Shown one piece after another: positions 1 to 10,030 of a DNA stretch of 64,000 nucleotides. Both the position numbers and the translations under genes were made by a program. The DNA is from Ananas comosus (Eukaryota; Streptophyta; Magnoliopsida; Poales; Bromeliaceae), in assembly GCF_001540865.1 (NCBI RefSeq), contig NC_033636.1, positions 8,095,233 through 8,159,232 on the forward strand. The letters are read 5' to 3'. The first letter of the stretch is position 1. The number at the start of each line of letters is the position of its first letter. The notes beneath the pieces are model-generated. The model searched no databases. It was not told the DNA's origin and saw only the letters and a list, made by a program, of their open reading frames with translations.

Positions 1-389
1 ATTAATAAAAGGTCGTTTGATTTTGACAGTACATTTTATATTTGCTTGATAAATTTTATTGTAACTTTCTATTCAATTTTCATATATTTTCAATATTATA
101 AATTATATTTAATGGTATAAACTATTCGATTCGGAAGCTGTATCATTCATTTAAAAATAATTTGCGAGTATGAAAATCACGGTGTTTATGAAATTATAGT
201 TGATTTGTACACCTCCAGCTAAATTTTTTTTGTTTATTTTGTTTATTTTTTTTTTTAATTTTTTTTTTTTTCTATTGATGGATTCTGAAGCGCATTGAAG
301 CCACAGGTCCCTGTTTTATAACATTTCCTTTTTTTTTTTTCTCACTGCAACAAAAGCTACAATATATTATTATTATCATATTATTATTA
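1..389. other. AT-rich intergenic sequence
   Basis: This stretch is AT-rich with runs of T (around 230-275 and 328-340). I see no coding frame, RNA gene or transposon end in it. Confidence 0.6.
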
Positions 390-623
390 GAGTGAGGCTA
401 CTATGTTATCGGAAGCACGGAGCCTTCCGTGCTTCCAGCTCGTTTTCGATTTGCGACTTTCGAATCGTCGATCGGCTCCGTTAAACTTGATCTAGAGTAT
501 TTGAAATACCTAGAAAATAAATTTTATGATTTTATGATATCATTTACCTAGTGAACGAAGGGGTTCAAAATAAACTGTAAGCACGGAAGGTTCCGTGCTT
601 CCGATAGCATAGTAGCCTCACTC
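390..623. mobile_element. Foldback MITE, 234 bp, 9-bp TSD
   Basis: The element begins GAGTGAGGCTACTATG and ends with the inverted copy. It is flanked by the direct repeat TTATTATTA at 381-389 and 624-632, a 9-bp duplication typical of Mutator-like elements. Each end also holds its own hairpin: the 11-bp arms at 411-421 and 426-436, and a similar hairpin near 583-602. The core (about 460-560) resembles the cores of the elements at 5384 and 51853. There is no coding capacity. The class is inferred from TSD length and TIRs only. Confidence 0.85.
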
Positions 624-632
624 TTATTATTA

Positions 633-1433
633 TGTACATGAGAAAATGCTATACTAGGAAAGAGACGAGGTAATTTGACCGATTTACCCCTACCCTCTGA
701 CGAGGAGACAATAAAGTTTGACCGAGTCTAGGCAGGGCAGTTTTGTCTTTTTCCCTAAGAAGGGAGAAAAGGCCAACTAAGTGTTCTATTTAATTTTTTC
801 CTTTTGTACTCTTCTCATAAATGGATATCCTTTAAGCCCTCATCACGGGTCTTACAATCTCATCAGCTCACTAACCAACTCTTAACTTTTCTGAGAAAAG
901 GAAAGGAGCTAATTAGTACTAAATTGTCACAAAATAGCTGGCTTTTCCTTAATATTTTATATAAATTAATCATACTATATACATATTATATTATATAATT
1001 TGTGTGGAGTACTATTAATAGTATGAAAATAATATTTACTGTCGATTTTTTTCTCATTCTGTGCATATCTAGAGTTTAATGGAGATTGATGGAACAGTAA
1101 TAACTAAAGAATGAAAAAGTTGATATAAATAAAACCAGAGAAAATTATTGAGATATTTATTAAATATATGCCAAAATTAACGGTGAAGAGGAGGCGGTGG
1201 TGTTAGTTGTTAGAGAAAAACGATTATTTCAAATTAATTAACTTAACATGGTATTAGAGTAGTAGTTCCTAAGCTCATTAATCGAGTCCTATCATGCTCT
1301 TTATGTTATTTAAATTTCTACTATTTAATTCGGTTTCATCTTTTGACCATCAAAATAATCTCGAGCTCGGACGTGAGAAGGGGATATTACATATAAATAT
1401 TGAAAATACTGTTCCTTGATAACTTAAACTTAG
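633..1433. other. Intergenic, no gene seen
   Basis: This is AT-rich sequence with scattered short open frames and no recognisable domain. I found no clear repeat boundary. Confidence 0.5.
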
Positions 1434-1679
1434 TTTGGTTCGGGTATAAGCAAGAACTAGCTATTACAGGGATAGATACAAGTATGGGGATAAGAAAAAT
1501 AGCGTTTGGATGAAAATTGGGTCGTTTTCGGGGATAAAAAAAATATTAGATAGTTTTATATAAAAAATAAAAGTGTTGGTGGGGATAACTGAGAACTACT
1601 ATTCTCGGGTAAAAAATTAGCGTTTGGATATAAAAGAGGGATAAGGGCCTATTTCTATCCCTATCCCCTAACCAAACGC
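1434..1679. mobile_element. Small TIR element with GTTTGGTT ends
   Basis: The left end reads GTTTGGTTCGGGTATAAGC and the right end finishes CCCTAACCAAACGC, giving inverted termini about 246 bp apart. The same type of end recurs at 63590-63624 and, as a lone end, near 18908. The interior is non-coding. The ends resemble PIF/Harbinger-like MITEs. The flanking trinucleotides (TTA and TGA) match only partly, so the class is tentative. Confidence 0.55.
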
Positions 1680-1714
1680 TGAGAACAAAATTAACAGCGA
1701 GAGGAAGACGTCTT

Positions 1715-1745
<31 letters not shown>

Positions 1746-2133
1746 CGCTGCTAGCTTAGATAGCTATAGATTTTCATTCATCCCTTTGGGAAGGCAGATT
1801 CTCAATATATTTGGTGCCCAGTAACTTTCTGGTGCTCAATAATGTAATCATTCATCCAAAATGCGAGATGCATCTCAATAAATGGGGACGACTCCTATGC
1901 TTTGCCAAGTGGATGAGATGCCACCCCTATATTCAGATGTACGATTAAATCAATCAGCTGTTTTACTTATATTGTGTATTAAAATATGTAATTAAAGAAT
2001 CTACGCGATCCGATGTTCTCCTACATCATTTCCCCTTTTTAGACAAATTGCGAAGTATCAATTCCCTTAACTGGATTCACCAATTAGACCACCACAACCC
2101 CCCAGAAAACTAACCCCCTCCTCCCCTCCTGCA
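1680..2133 (+). promoter_or_regulatory. Upstream region of the RADIALIS-like gene
   Basis: A CTA/CTG trinucleotide tract lies at about 1714-1751. Just before the gene, a TATA-like stretch (TATAAAA, 2134-2140) sits 74 bp ahead of the start codon. The leader between them is CA- and CT-rich. The promoter call is based on position and the TATA match only. Confidence 0.5.
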
Positions 2134-2213
2134 TATAAAAAGTAGAAACAGCAGTACTCCAAAACAACACAATATCCAATTCGATCTGCAGCTCACATCT
2201 CTCTTTCTCATCA

Positions 2214-2504
2214 ATGGCTTCTGGGTCGAAATGGACGTACTCGCAGAACAAGCGGTTCGAGGATGTGCTGGCGGAGTACGCCGAGGACACGCCGGACCGG
2301 TGGCACAACGTCGCGCGGGCCGTCGGCGGGGGGATGACGGCGGAGGAAGCCAAGTGGCGCTACGAGCTGCTCGTCAAGGACGTCGAGCTCATCGAGTCCG
2401 GCCGCGTCCCGTTCCCCAAGTACGGTACCCCGCCGGGCGAGGCGGCCGCAGCAAAAGCGGCGGCGCGGACGGGGAGGAGAGGTAAGGAGAACTCATTCCA
2501 GTAA
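2214..2504 (+). CDS. RADIALIS-like MYB/SANT protein
   Basis: This is a 96-residue protein with a single MYB/SANT-like domain over about residues 5-58. The spaced aromatic positions are W7, W30 and Y50, followed by the family-typical stretch VPFPKY at 65-70. RADIALIS-like proteins are short nuclear MYB-related proteins. Snapdragon RADIALIS controls flower asymmetry by competing for DRIF-type partners, but many relatives have no known role. The length fits the family (about 75-100 residues). The start at 2214 has a TATA-like element 74 bp upstream and opens the domain correctly. A strong donor-like GTAAGG at 2482 lies just before the stop, so the last residues could instead come from a downstream exon that I could not identify. 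The coding region is far more GC-rich than its surroundings. The family call is firm; the exact function is not known. Confidence 0.88.
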   Translation: MASGSKWTYSQNKRFEDVLAEYAEDTPDRWHNVARAVGGGMTAEEAKWRYELLVKDVELIESGRVPFPKYGTPPGEAAAAKAAARTGRRGKENSFQ

Positions 2505-3152
2505 AATCCTATTATACATAGCTGCTCCATTCATGTCTCGCATAGTGACGAGTTTAGACGCACTCCCAGCGAGAAAATTTTATGTACAGTCGATGAGCCA
2601 GATTTTTTTTTTTTTTTTTTAATAAAAGCGGGATAACTCTTATTTAAATTTCAACTTTAACAACTTAAGCAAATTATTTTACTTTATGATTTGGATTGGA
2701 GCCCTCAAAATATATCTTTTTCTATTGAGACTCAACTTCTGATTTTTTTAGAATTTTTATACGTAATTAAGTTTGAAGTTTTATCAAATTATTAAGTATT
2801 ATCTGTTTAGTTCAATTTGCTACAAAGTGATTACAATATTTAGCAAAATTACTGATTAATTCCATAGATTTCATAAATTTTTAGACTAATATCGCTTAAT
2901 TTAAAAACAATCTAAAATTAAAAAGGTATCAACAAAAAGAACAAAGAAACTGAGGGGGTCACCATAAACTTTTACCTATATAATATCATAAATTATTAAA
3001 AATTTGATTGTTAATTCTACTTTTGGTTTATTTTTTGTACCCAAAGCATTGGACTTCTTAAAACAAGTAAGAAATCAATCGTACTCGCAGTGCAGTTGGC
3101 TAAAGACTTGATAGTTAGTACTTTAAATTTTAAATTTGAAACTTAATTGTTT
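2505..3152. other. AT-rich sequence downstream of the RADIALIS-like gene
   Basis: This would hold the 3' UTR and intergenic DNA. It has a T run at 2605-2622 and no coding frame or repeat boundary that I can support. Confidence 0.5.
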
Positions 3153-3155
3153 CAT

Positions 3156-3607
3156 CACTACAACAAAATTAGATTATAAAAATATATTTTTTAGACACTT
3201 TTATGTAAATATTCTATTTATGCTAAAACATTTTTAAAAAATCTACAAACAAAAAGTTATTCTACTCAACCAACCAAACTCAGCCCACTCGGTCCGATTA
3301 CAAATAAAAAAGAAAAAAAAAAAGTTGATCATCATCTCCCTTTATCCTCCTCCGTCGCCGCAGCCGACGAGGTAGGGTTCCGGCGGCTGGAGTTCAACCA
3401 CGAGGATCTCGCAGGGACCGTAGAGGGCTACGATTGTCACATATACCTCCGCCAGAAGTCACTGGAGGAGTGGGTGCCAAATATCAAGGCGGCCCTACCT
3501 ATACCGACTCTACATATAGCAACACGTTTAAAAAGTGTCGATAATTTAGCAACATTACTTTTTTTGACCTGTACTGACATTTAAAAATATCATTATTTAT
3601 TGTAGTG
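3156..3607. mobile_element. Non-autonomous CACTA-like element, 452 bp
   Basis: The element starts CACTACAACAAAAT and ends with the inverse (ATTGTAGTG). It is flanked by the 3-bp direct repeat CAT at 3153-3155 and 3608-3610, exactly as expected for CACTA (En/Spm) transposons. There is no transposase. Its centre (about 3345-3495) is GC-rich and reads open on the + strand, unlike the AT-rich arms. This suggests a captured gene piece, described separately. Confidence 0.85.
3349..3500 (+). pseudogene. Captured exon fragment, sucrase/ferredoxin-like
   Basis: This GC-rich passenger inside the CACTA-like element reads open for about 50 codons without a start codon. It includes the stretch LAGTVEGYDCHIYLRQKSLE followed by an EWVPNIKAA-like segment. 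The pattern LAGTV-x2-YD-x-H-x2-L-x2-K-x4-W resembles the N-terminal part of plant sucrase/ferredoxin-like (AIM32-related) proteins. I base this on memory of the family and could not search. It is too short to be a working gene and is best read as a captured fragment. Confidence 0.45.
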
Positions 3608-3610
3608 CAT

Positions 3611-4060
3611 ATTTCTAGCTATTTAAAAAAAAAAAAAAAAAAAAAANTTGCAACTTTTCTAAGGAAAAAAAAAAAAGGTACAGCACATTACTGATTAGGA
3701 GTAATTATTTATCATGTTTCTATTTATTTCAAAAATTGTAGCTATATAAGAAATAACTAAGAATAGTTTATTTCTAAACAGAATGGTACCTAATGGATCT
3801 TACAAGTGATCACATGAAATCTAATCTTGGTGGATTATATCATGCTTTAAAAGGAAAGCCTGACCTTCCAAACTTATGGCTGACAGGGCTGCTGGGTATG
3901 CCTTTTCAAGTCACTCTCAGCTGTAGCATTTGAAAAGCCACATAATACTTTATTGTGGAAAATAATATAATAAATCTTCATATACTTCCAAAGTTCCAAA
4001 ATTAGTAAGCTGTAGCACTTATGCCTGATTAATTGTGGTCCACATTTTCAACAACTAGGC
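3611..4060. other. Intergenic with poly-A run and N
   Basis: A run of about 20 A bases ends in a single N at 3647, so the local assembly is uncertain. A frame at 3784-3932 stays open after an acceptor-like CAG, but its translation matches nothing I know. No gene is supported. Confidence 0.45.
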
Positions 4061-4518
4061 TCTGTTTGATTTACACATAAAGTGGGGATAATAAAGATTA
4101 CTTTTGTTATTCTGCCAAACGAAATATTTTTTAGTCCAAATATTTTATTCCGATCAAATTTTACTATTCTGAGTTATTCCGGAATGGCTTGGTATAAATT
4201 ATTCTACTTTTTTGGCGTAATACTGTTATTTTAAAATTTAATTCCAATCTTTATTAAAATTATAAATTGAATTAAAATTAAATTTTATAGACATGATATC
4301 TAATATATTATAATAATTTTATTATAAAATTATTAATTGTAATATATTAATACATATTATTTATATTTAAATATTATAATAATTTGTTTTATAAATTTAT
4401 TTTTACAATAGTTATTTTTATATTAAATTTTATTTATTTGTCAAATTCAACCACACTTTTTTTTATTATTCTCTACTATTCATAAATTAAACAAACACAT
4501 TTTAGTTATTCCTAGAAA
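4061..4518. repeat. AT-rich TIR element remnant
   Basis: The left part carries CTGTTTGATTTACACATAAA and the right part ends near AAACAAACACATTTTAG, weak inverted termini around a very AT-rich core. The block from about 4120 to 4400 is clearly related, in reverse orientation, to 36840-37150: both share the TTATTCC/GGAATAA segments and the run around TATTAATTGTA. These are two copies of one family. The boundaries are approximate. Confidence 0.45.
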
Positions 4519-5095
4519 TAACAGTATTACAAACTAAATATTATTTTAACTTTACTTTTGCTTCCTGGACTATTCTGAAAGTAGTAAACTATCATTGAAT
4601 TTGATGAAGTGATATTATATATTATATATATATATTATAATATAATATATATATGAGTTCGCAATATTGTGTTTTTAAAGTATCAAATATTTGGTAGTTA
4701 TAAGTTTTTCATCGTTAGATTTATTCTTTTGATCATTTTTCCCTCAGATTCATATTATTTAATTAACCATTCACTTAACCCTAGAGGATGCACATTTCTT
4801 AATCTAAGACCGAAACATTACCAGCATAATGATTGATATTTTTAAAAATATTAGAAACTGTCTTCTCTCTCTCTCTCTCTTCTCTATATATAGATATTAT
4901 TGGAGTTTTATTTTTAAAGGTTTATATCTTATTGTGTACTTCAATCACTGTAGCTATAAAACCTTTTTTCCCCTATTTTGCGTTGTCTATAATGGTAAAA
5001 TGTACATATCCTTATTATTGATCTTCATTAACATGCTCTATGAGAGATCATGTGTTACATTATCTTTTTCACGGTTGAAGTATTTAAAGCCCCAT

Positions 5096-5128
<33 letters not shown>

Positions 5129-5383
5129 CCACAGCTGTGTTTTATAGGATTAGTTGGTGCAAATTAATTAATGAGGGGAGGTGAAAGTTTCAGTGAGTGT
5201 GAATGTGTACATGGTGTAACAAGATCATAATCACTAATCTCTGATATATTTTTTTAAATTTTGTTATGTGATTTTCGTCTTGTAATTAAGTTTTTTATAT
5301 TATAATATATTATTATATTTATATATAGAGAGAGAGAGATGGGAGAGAGAGAGAGAGAAGAGAGAGATGGAGAGAGAAGAGAG
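4519..5383. other. Intergenic, AT and GA simple repeats
   Basis: This stretch has an AT palindromic tract at about 4617-4654, a CT tract at 4864-4880, and GA tracts at 5099-5127 and 5327-5382. I see no gene. Confidence 0.6.
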
Positions 5384-5921
5384 CTAGGCTGCTATACTAT
5401 CAGGTAGCACGGAGGCCTCGTGCTACCAAGTTGTTTTCAATGATGCGGTTATAATCGACGATCGGCTCCGTTAGACTTGATCTACACTATTGAAGGTATT
5501 TGGAACACTAAATTTATAATTTTTCGGCATCATTTACCAATCAAACGAGTAGTCTAAAATGAACGGCTGAAAATGAAAAATCTCATAAAAATAGTGATAA
5601 AGAATTCAAAATTCAAATCGGAAGTATTGGTCTTGCTATTGAGTGTTAAGTAGAATTTTTCTATTAATTTTCATCTTAATTTGGATAATTCTTCACTGTT
5701 GAACTTTAAAACGCATTATATCTACCATTAAATTAGTTAATTTTGGAACCTTTTGATCCCTAGCAAATAATGTCGAAAAATTTGAAATTTAATCTTCAAA
5801 TACTTTTAATAGTGTGTAGATCAAGTCTAACGGAGCGATCTATGCGATTTGAACAGCGAATCATTGAACACACTTTACCGGATGCACGAGGCCTCCATTG
5901 CTACGATAGTATACCAGCTAG
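5384..5921. mobile_element. Foldback element, about 538 bp
   Basis: The ends are inverted copies: CTAGGCTGCTATACTATC at the left and the complement, ending GATAGTATACCAGCTAG, at the right. Each is followed inward by a GCACGGAGGCCTCGTGC-type hairpin word. Further in, TTGATCTACACTATTGAA (near 5478) pairs with AATAGTGTGTAGATCAA (near 5808), so much of the element can fold back on itself. The core matches the elements at 390 and 51853. It lies between GA and CT repeats, so no target duplication can be read. Confidence 0.75.
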
Positions 5922-6876
5922 TTTCTATCTCTCTCTCTTCTCTCTTCTCTTCTCTCTCTCTCTCTCTCTCTAAAAATCTTGACATATAAACTACTTATTA
6001 GTTTTTCGCTCAGTGAAATTATTGATTACCTAAGAATTGGTATTCCAATAATACTAGGTAAAAATTATGAGTTGTGGATTCGAATTCTGAAAATTACTAA
6101 AAAAGAAAGTTTTATTGAAAGCATGAAGTTAGATTATAGTTGAGCATATTGGTTGCTCCTTTGTGGGAAAGAGAATACGAAGATCCACTTATTTTATAGC
6201 AATTTTTGTAAGACAAATTATATATGTAAAGAGGTCATTTCCAATGGAAACGGGGGAAATTAGAAACTAATGAAGGAAATTTTATTGAGAAAAGTATTAT
6301 TATTATTTTTTTCAAACAGTTATATTCAAATTTTTTTCGCAAATTAAAATTTAAACTTGCCCCAATCTAATACAAGCCCGTAACTCAAAGATGTGACATA
6401 TTTATTATAATTCACATAATCTACCTCAATTCTTTATTTTTTGAGTTTTAAATCAGTGTGGAATTATTCTGTCCTATGAAGAATAGATGAAGACACAACA
6501 CACAAATCTACAAATGTATTGGATACAAACAATAATTTCTCATAAATATCAAATGATTTAAATTAATCAAAGAAATTTCAAAGTTAGATCATAAAAGCTC
6601 ACATTTTTTTAAAAAAAAATTAATGGTCCTTTTTACATGACTTATTACTTTCATATGCTATTTTTTTTTCCACCAAAAAGAAAAGAAAAGAATAAGAAAT
6701 AAAAAAAATGTTTGAGACAGCAAAATCCATAGCCAAGTAGTGTACTTAAAAAAGTTTCAACTCTGTTACCCAAAAAAATTATCTAGTTTGAAACAACTTA
6801 AAATTATTTTTAACACTTTTGCTCTTATTCATGATAAATATAAAGAGATGAGGATTTAATCCATTGAATACGTGTG
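5922..6876. other. AT-rich intergenic sequence
   Basis: There is a CT tract at 5928-5970, then AT-rich DNA without coding frames or repeat ends that I can support. Confidence 0.5.
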
Positions 6877-6885
6877 TAAATTTAA

Positions 6886-7245
6886 GAAAAAACTTCAAAT
6901 ACTACTGATGTGGTTTTGTACTTTCTTACTTTAGTGTCTTGTGATTTAAAGTGTATCAATTTAGTACTCTGTGGTTTTATTTTTATTTTTTATTATCCAT
7001 TCCACTAATTTTTTTCGTTAAATCAGTGACAAAGTTAAAACTAAAGGGTACGAAAGTGAATGTTCGATAAATCTAGACGGGTATCTAAAATTTATTGTAT
7101 ATAATTTAACGAAATATTAACGAAGGAGCTGACGAAAAGAGAAAAATAAAAGCCACATAATACTAGCTTGATATACTTTAAACCGTAGGATATATACTAA
7201 AGTGAGAATGTGTAAAAGCACAGGAGTGATATTTGAAGTTTACCC
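6886..7245. mobile_element. MITE family A, copy 1 (360 bp)
   Basis: The inverted ends share the AACTTCAAATA word followed by a TGTGGTTTTG / TTCTTACTTTAGT-like block (about 50 bp of imperfect TIR). It is flanked by the exact 9-bp duplication TAAATTTAA at 6877-6885 and 7246-7254. There is no coding capacity. The 9-bp TSD points to a Mutator-like MITE. Confidence 0.85.
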
Positions 7246-8461
7246 TAAATTTAATTCAACAGATATCTAAAGGTAAAAATTGAATAATTCAAAATCTCAC
7301 AAAATAACAAGAGCTTTGGATTGACTCCCATACCATGGCACACCCTTACCCAATAATCTAATTTTAATACCATAGAGATTTATTGAAATTGGATCTCATA
7401 AACTAATCCCATTGCTTATTCGTTTCTCTATACATTTGTTTACTCCAAATCTAACAAAATATTTAGCTTAATTATGTTTGGATAAAATTTAAATCTCCAT
7501 TATTAATTTTTATCTGATGCATTATCATAAGTGTTGGAATATTAACAAAAATCAAAATTTATTAATTAATGCCCCACTAACCAATTGTAGCTACCCACAC
7601 ATTTCTCTATTAATTAGTCTCCCATCTTTTACTAGAAAAAATGTGTGATGTTTATGATTTAGATAAGTATAATAATTAATGTTAACACTTCATAACGTGA
7701 ACTTAATTAATATCAGGATTACTAATTATTATATATTAATATTTCGTTTGAAGATAAATGTGCATGGCACGTTATGTGGACCACTTGTGAAAGAGAGGTG
7801 CGACTAATTCAAAATTTTTTAATCAATTGTTGGATTTGGTGCACCACATCACTTGTAGACCAAATGATTCGCTCTATTTGCGGTGAAAAATTGTAAGAGG
7901 TGTTGGTGTGGTGGTGAAATTATTATTCGGAGTTCCGAGTAATTGATTTATTATACCATAATAAGAGATTTTGTAATTTTCATACTTTATGAAAATTATT
8001 ATGAATTGTCCAATAATAATTAGAATATATTTTCCAATAAATTTTTTTTAAAATTTTTTAGGGTTACTAAGCTAAAAAATTAATATTCAAGTCAACGGTT
8101 AACTACCTGAAAGAAAAATAATGCCCGTATCCTTAAATAATTATTTATAAAAGACAATATAAATTTTGATTTTTTTCACTTTCTAACTCTAATTAACCGT
8201 TGTTGATTGTGCTAAAAAATAATAAAAATAAAATTAAAGTAATTAAGACAGAGCGGTTAATATGAATACCAGATAACGCAGATTCAATCGCGCCAATAAA
8301 AAATAGTTATGAGATGTATTTGTGTCTCACTTCAGATATTTATTATTTTTTAATTAAAATTCTGAATTATCTATTTTTCTGCGTAGTTGTTGGATTATAA
8401 TTTGAAAGTTAGAGAAATTTTATTAAAATATTCCGCACGTGATTCGAGGGAGATTTTAAAA

Positions 8462-8493
8462 TTGATTCCGACGTGGATCCACGTCGGAATCAA
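8462..8493. repeat. Perfect 32-bp palindrome
   Basis: The half-site TTGATTCCGACGTGGA is followed at once by its exact reverse complement, centred on GGATCC. Each arm holds an ACGTGG/CCACGT element. I read this directly from the sequence. Confidence 0.9.
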
Positions 8494-8504
8494 ATTTAAA
8501 ATTG

Positions 8505-8574
8505 ATTCAACTGGTCTCGGTTCACCACGTCAGATTGGTATGACATGAATTCAACTGGTCTCGGTTCACCACGT
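8505..8574. repeat. 26-bp direct repeat with CCACGT ends
   Basis: The 26-bp unit at 8505-8530 recurs exactly at 8549-8574. It begins ATTCAACTGGTCTCGG and ends TTCACCACGT. The two copies are 18 bp apart. Confidence 0.9.
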
Positions 8575-9003
8575 GAGCTGGACCGGTTCTTTGATTCAAA
8601 TTAAGTCGTGCTGCAACATTCGTCCACAGTAACTCTCTCTCTCTCTCTCTCTCAATCTTTAATTTAGTTTAGATTTTATAAAAAAATTAATTTTTGAATG
8701 AGCGATTAGAGAGGGAGATAAATGGCTAAGATGTTTTACTCTTATTTTACTCTAAAATTTATAAATTTAATTTTTTGAGGTTGTTTTATTTTTTTCCCTC
8801 CAAAAGCTATTGGAAAAAAAAAAAGTAATTTAAATACCATACTTTTAACAAATATTCTAGTTTTATAACATTTTTCAAAAAAGCCTAATGGTAGAGTGAT
8901 ATATCAGGTACAACTCTAGCTTTTATCGTGTAGCTTATTTTGAGGTAAATACACCGGAGAATTTATGGTACAAAAAGCCTATAGTTATTGTAAAAATTTT
9001 ATA

Positions 9004-9449
9004 GGGTTACTTTTATATAGTTTTTTGTAAATATATCGAATAACAAAATTATATCTCTATAAAATTTAATTTTTCATATTTATTCTTATAAAAGTCTAGC
9101 GATATTCATATTTGTCTATTTATTTTGTTACAGTTAAAACATTATTTATTTTTTAATAATAAATAAGTGAAACGATATTTTTTTCGTCACAAATATGTCT
9201 CTCCAATAATCTTAACTATTAAAATTATGTAAAAATATTCTTCAAAAAATTTTCAACTGTAATCATCTTTCTTTCTATATTACAAATAATGTAAGAGGAG
9301 TAAAATAATTAATTTACTTCATTCAGTAATCAAGATTAAGTATTTTATTTATAATTAACTATATTTTTCTAAGGAATCCTAACTGTAGGAGTATGTTTGA
9401 AAATATTAGAACTTCAATATGTTTACATAGAGTTGTATACAATTAACCC
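9004..9449. mobile_element. MITE family B, copy 1
   Basis: The left end reads GGGTTACTTTTATATAG and the right end, complemented, GGGTTAATTGTATACAAC. Both are followed by the family word TGTAAATATATCGAATAAC or TATAAAATTTAATTTTCAT. The interior matches the copies at 23749, 26692, 37181, 39618 and 41245. I cannot see a clear target duplication. It sits directly before the presumed promoter of the sugar transporter. Confidence 0.65.
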
Positions 9450-9831
9450 GTATACATGTATAAGTGGTGCGGTCCACGTAGGACGTGGTGGACCAGGCTC
9501 ACTCTCAGCCAGGTCATCACTCTCCGCGGGCCCCGCTACACTGTTCCAACGACCTCTCTCTCTAACTCCCTCTCTCTCTCTCTCTAACCGGTTGAAGGAG
9601 AAAAGAAGGGGAAGAAGAAAAGAGGAAGAAGAAAAAGAGAGGAAGAAAAGGAAGGAGAAGAAGGAGAAGAAGGTTTGGGAGCTCTTCTTCACCTCATTCT
9701 TGGTTTAGGGCTTGCTTTAGAGCAAACCCTAGAGGTAAGCTCTAACCCTAGTTTTGGATTTCTAAGGTTTGGATGGTTTTTGTTGCTTTTATTGGTTCAA
9801 ATGGAACCTAATGAGCTTAGAGATGATGGAN

Positions 9832-9883
<52 letters not shown>

Positions 9884-10030
9884 GGTTTCTCGTTCTCGCT
9901 CCCTACACTCTCGCTTCGTTGTTCCCTCCACCTCCTTTCTCTATCTCTCTCGTCCCTCAGGAGCGAGCTAGGGTTTGATAGAGATCGGAGGAGGAGGAGG
10001 AGGAGGAGGAAGACGACGAAGCTGCATACG
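9450..10030 (+). promoter_or_regulatory. Promoter/5' leader of the ERD6-like gene
   Basis: Past the MITE the sequence turns GC- and CT-rich, as in plant 5' leaders. A donor-like AGAG/GTAAGC at 9735 and an acceptor-like CCCTCAG ending at 9960 would define a 5'-UTR intron. That intron holds a CT tract (9833-9873) and a single N at 9831. The GAGGAGGAGG leader then runs to the start codon at 10031. The leader intron is an inference from splice-like signals. Confidence 0.45.

Larger units (their letters stand above)
7255..9003. other. AT-rich intergenic with palindrome and ACGT cluster
   Basis: This is mostly AT-rich without genes. The part from 8430 to 8640 differs: it is GC-richer and carries a palindrome, a direct repeat and several CACGT motifs, listed separately. 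A CT tract lies at 8633-8652. Confidence 0.5.

Noticed and set aside
3784..3932. Open stretch after a CAG that could be a last exon of the RADIALIS-like gene
   Set aside because: Its translation bears no similarity to RADIALIS-like C-termini, and a transposon lies between it and the gene.
9397..9708. 103-residue frame upstream of the sugar transporter
   Set aside because: It reads through a MITE end and CT/GAA simple repeats, with no conserved content.
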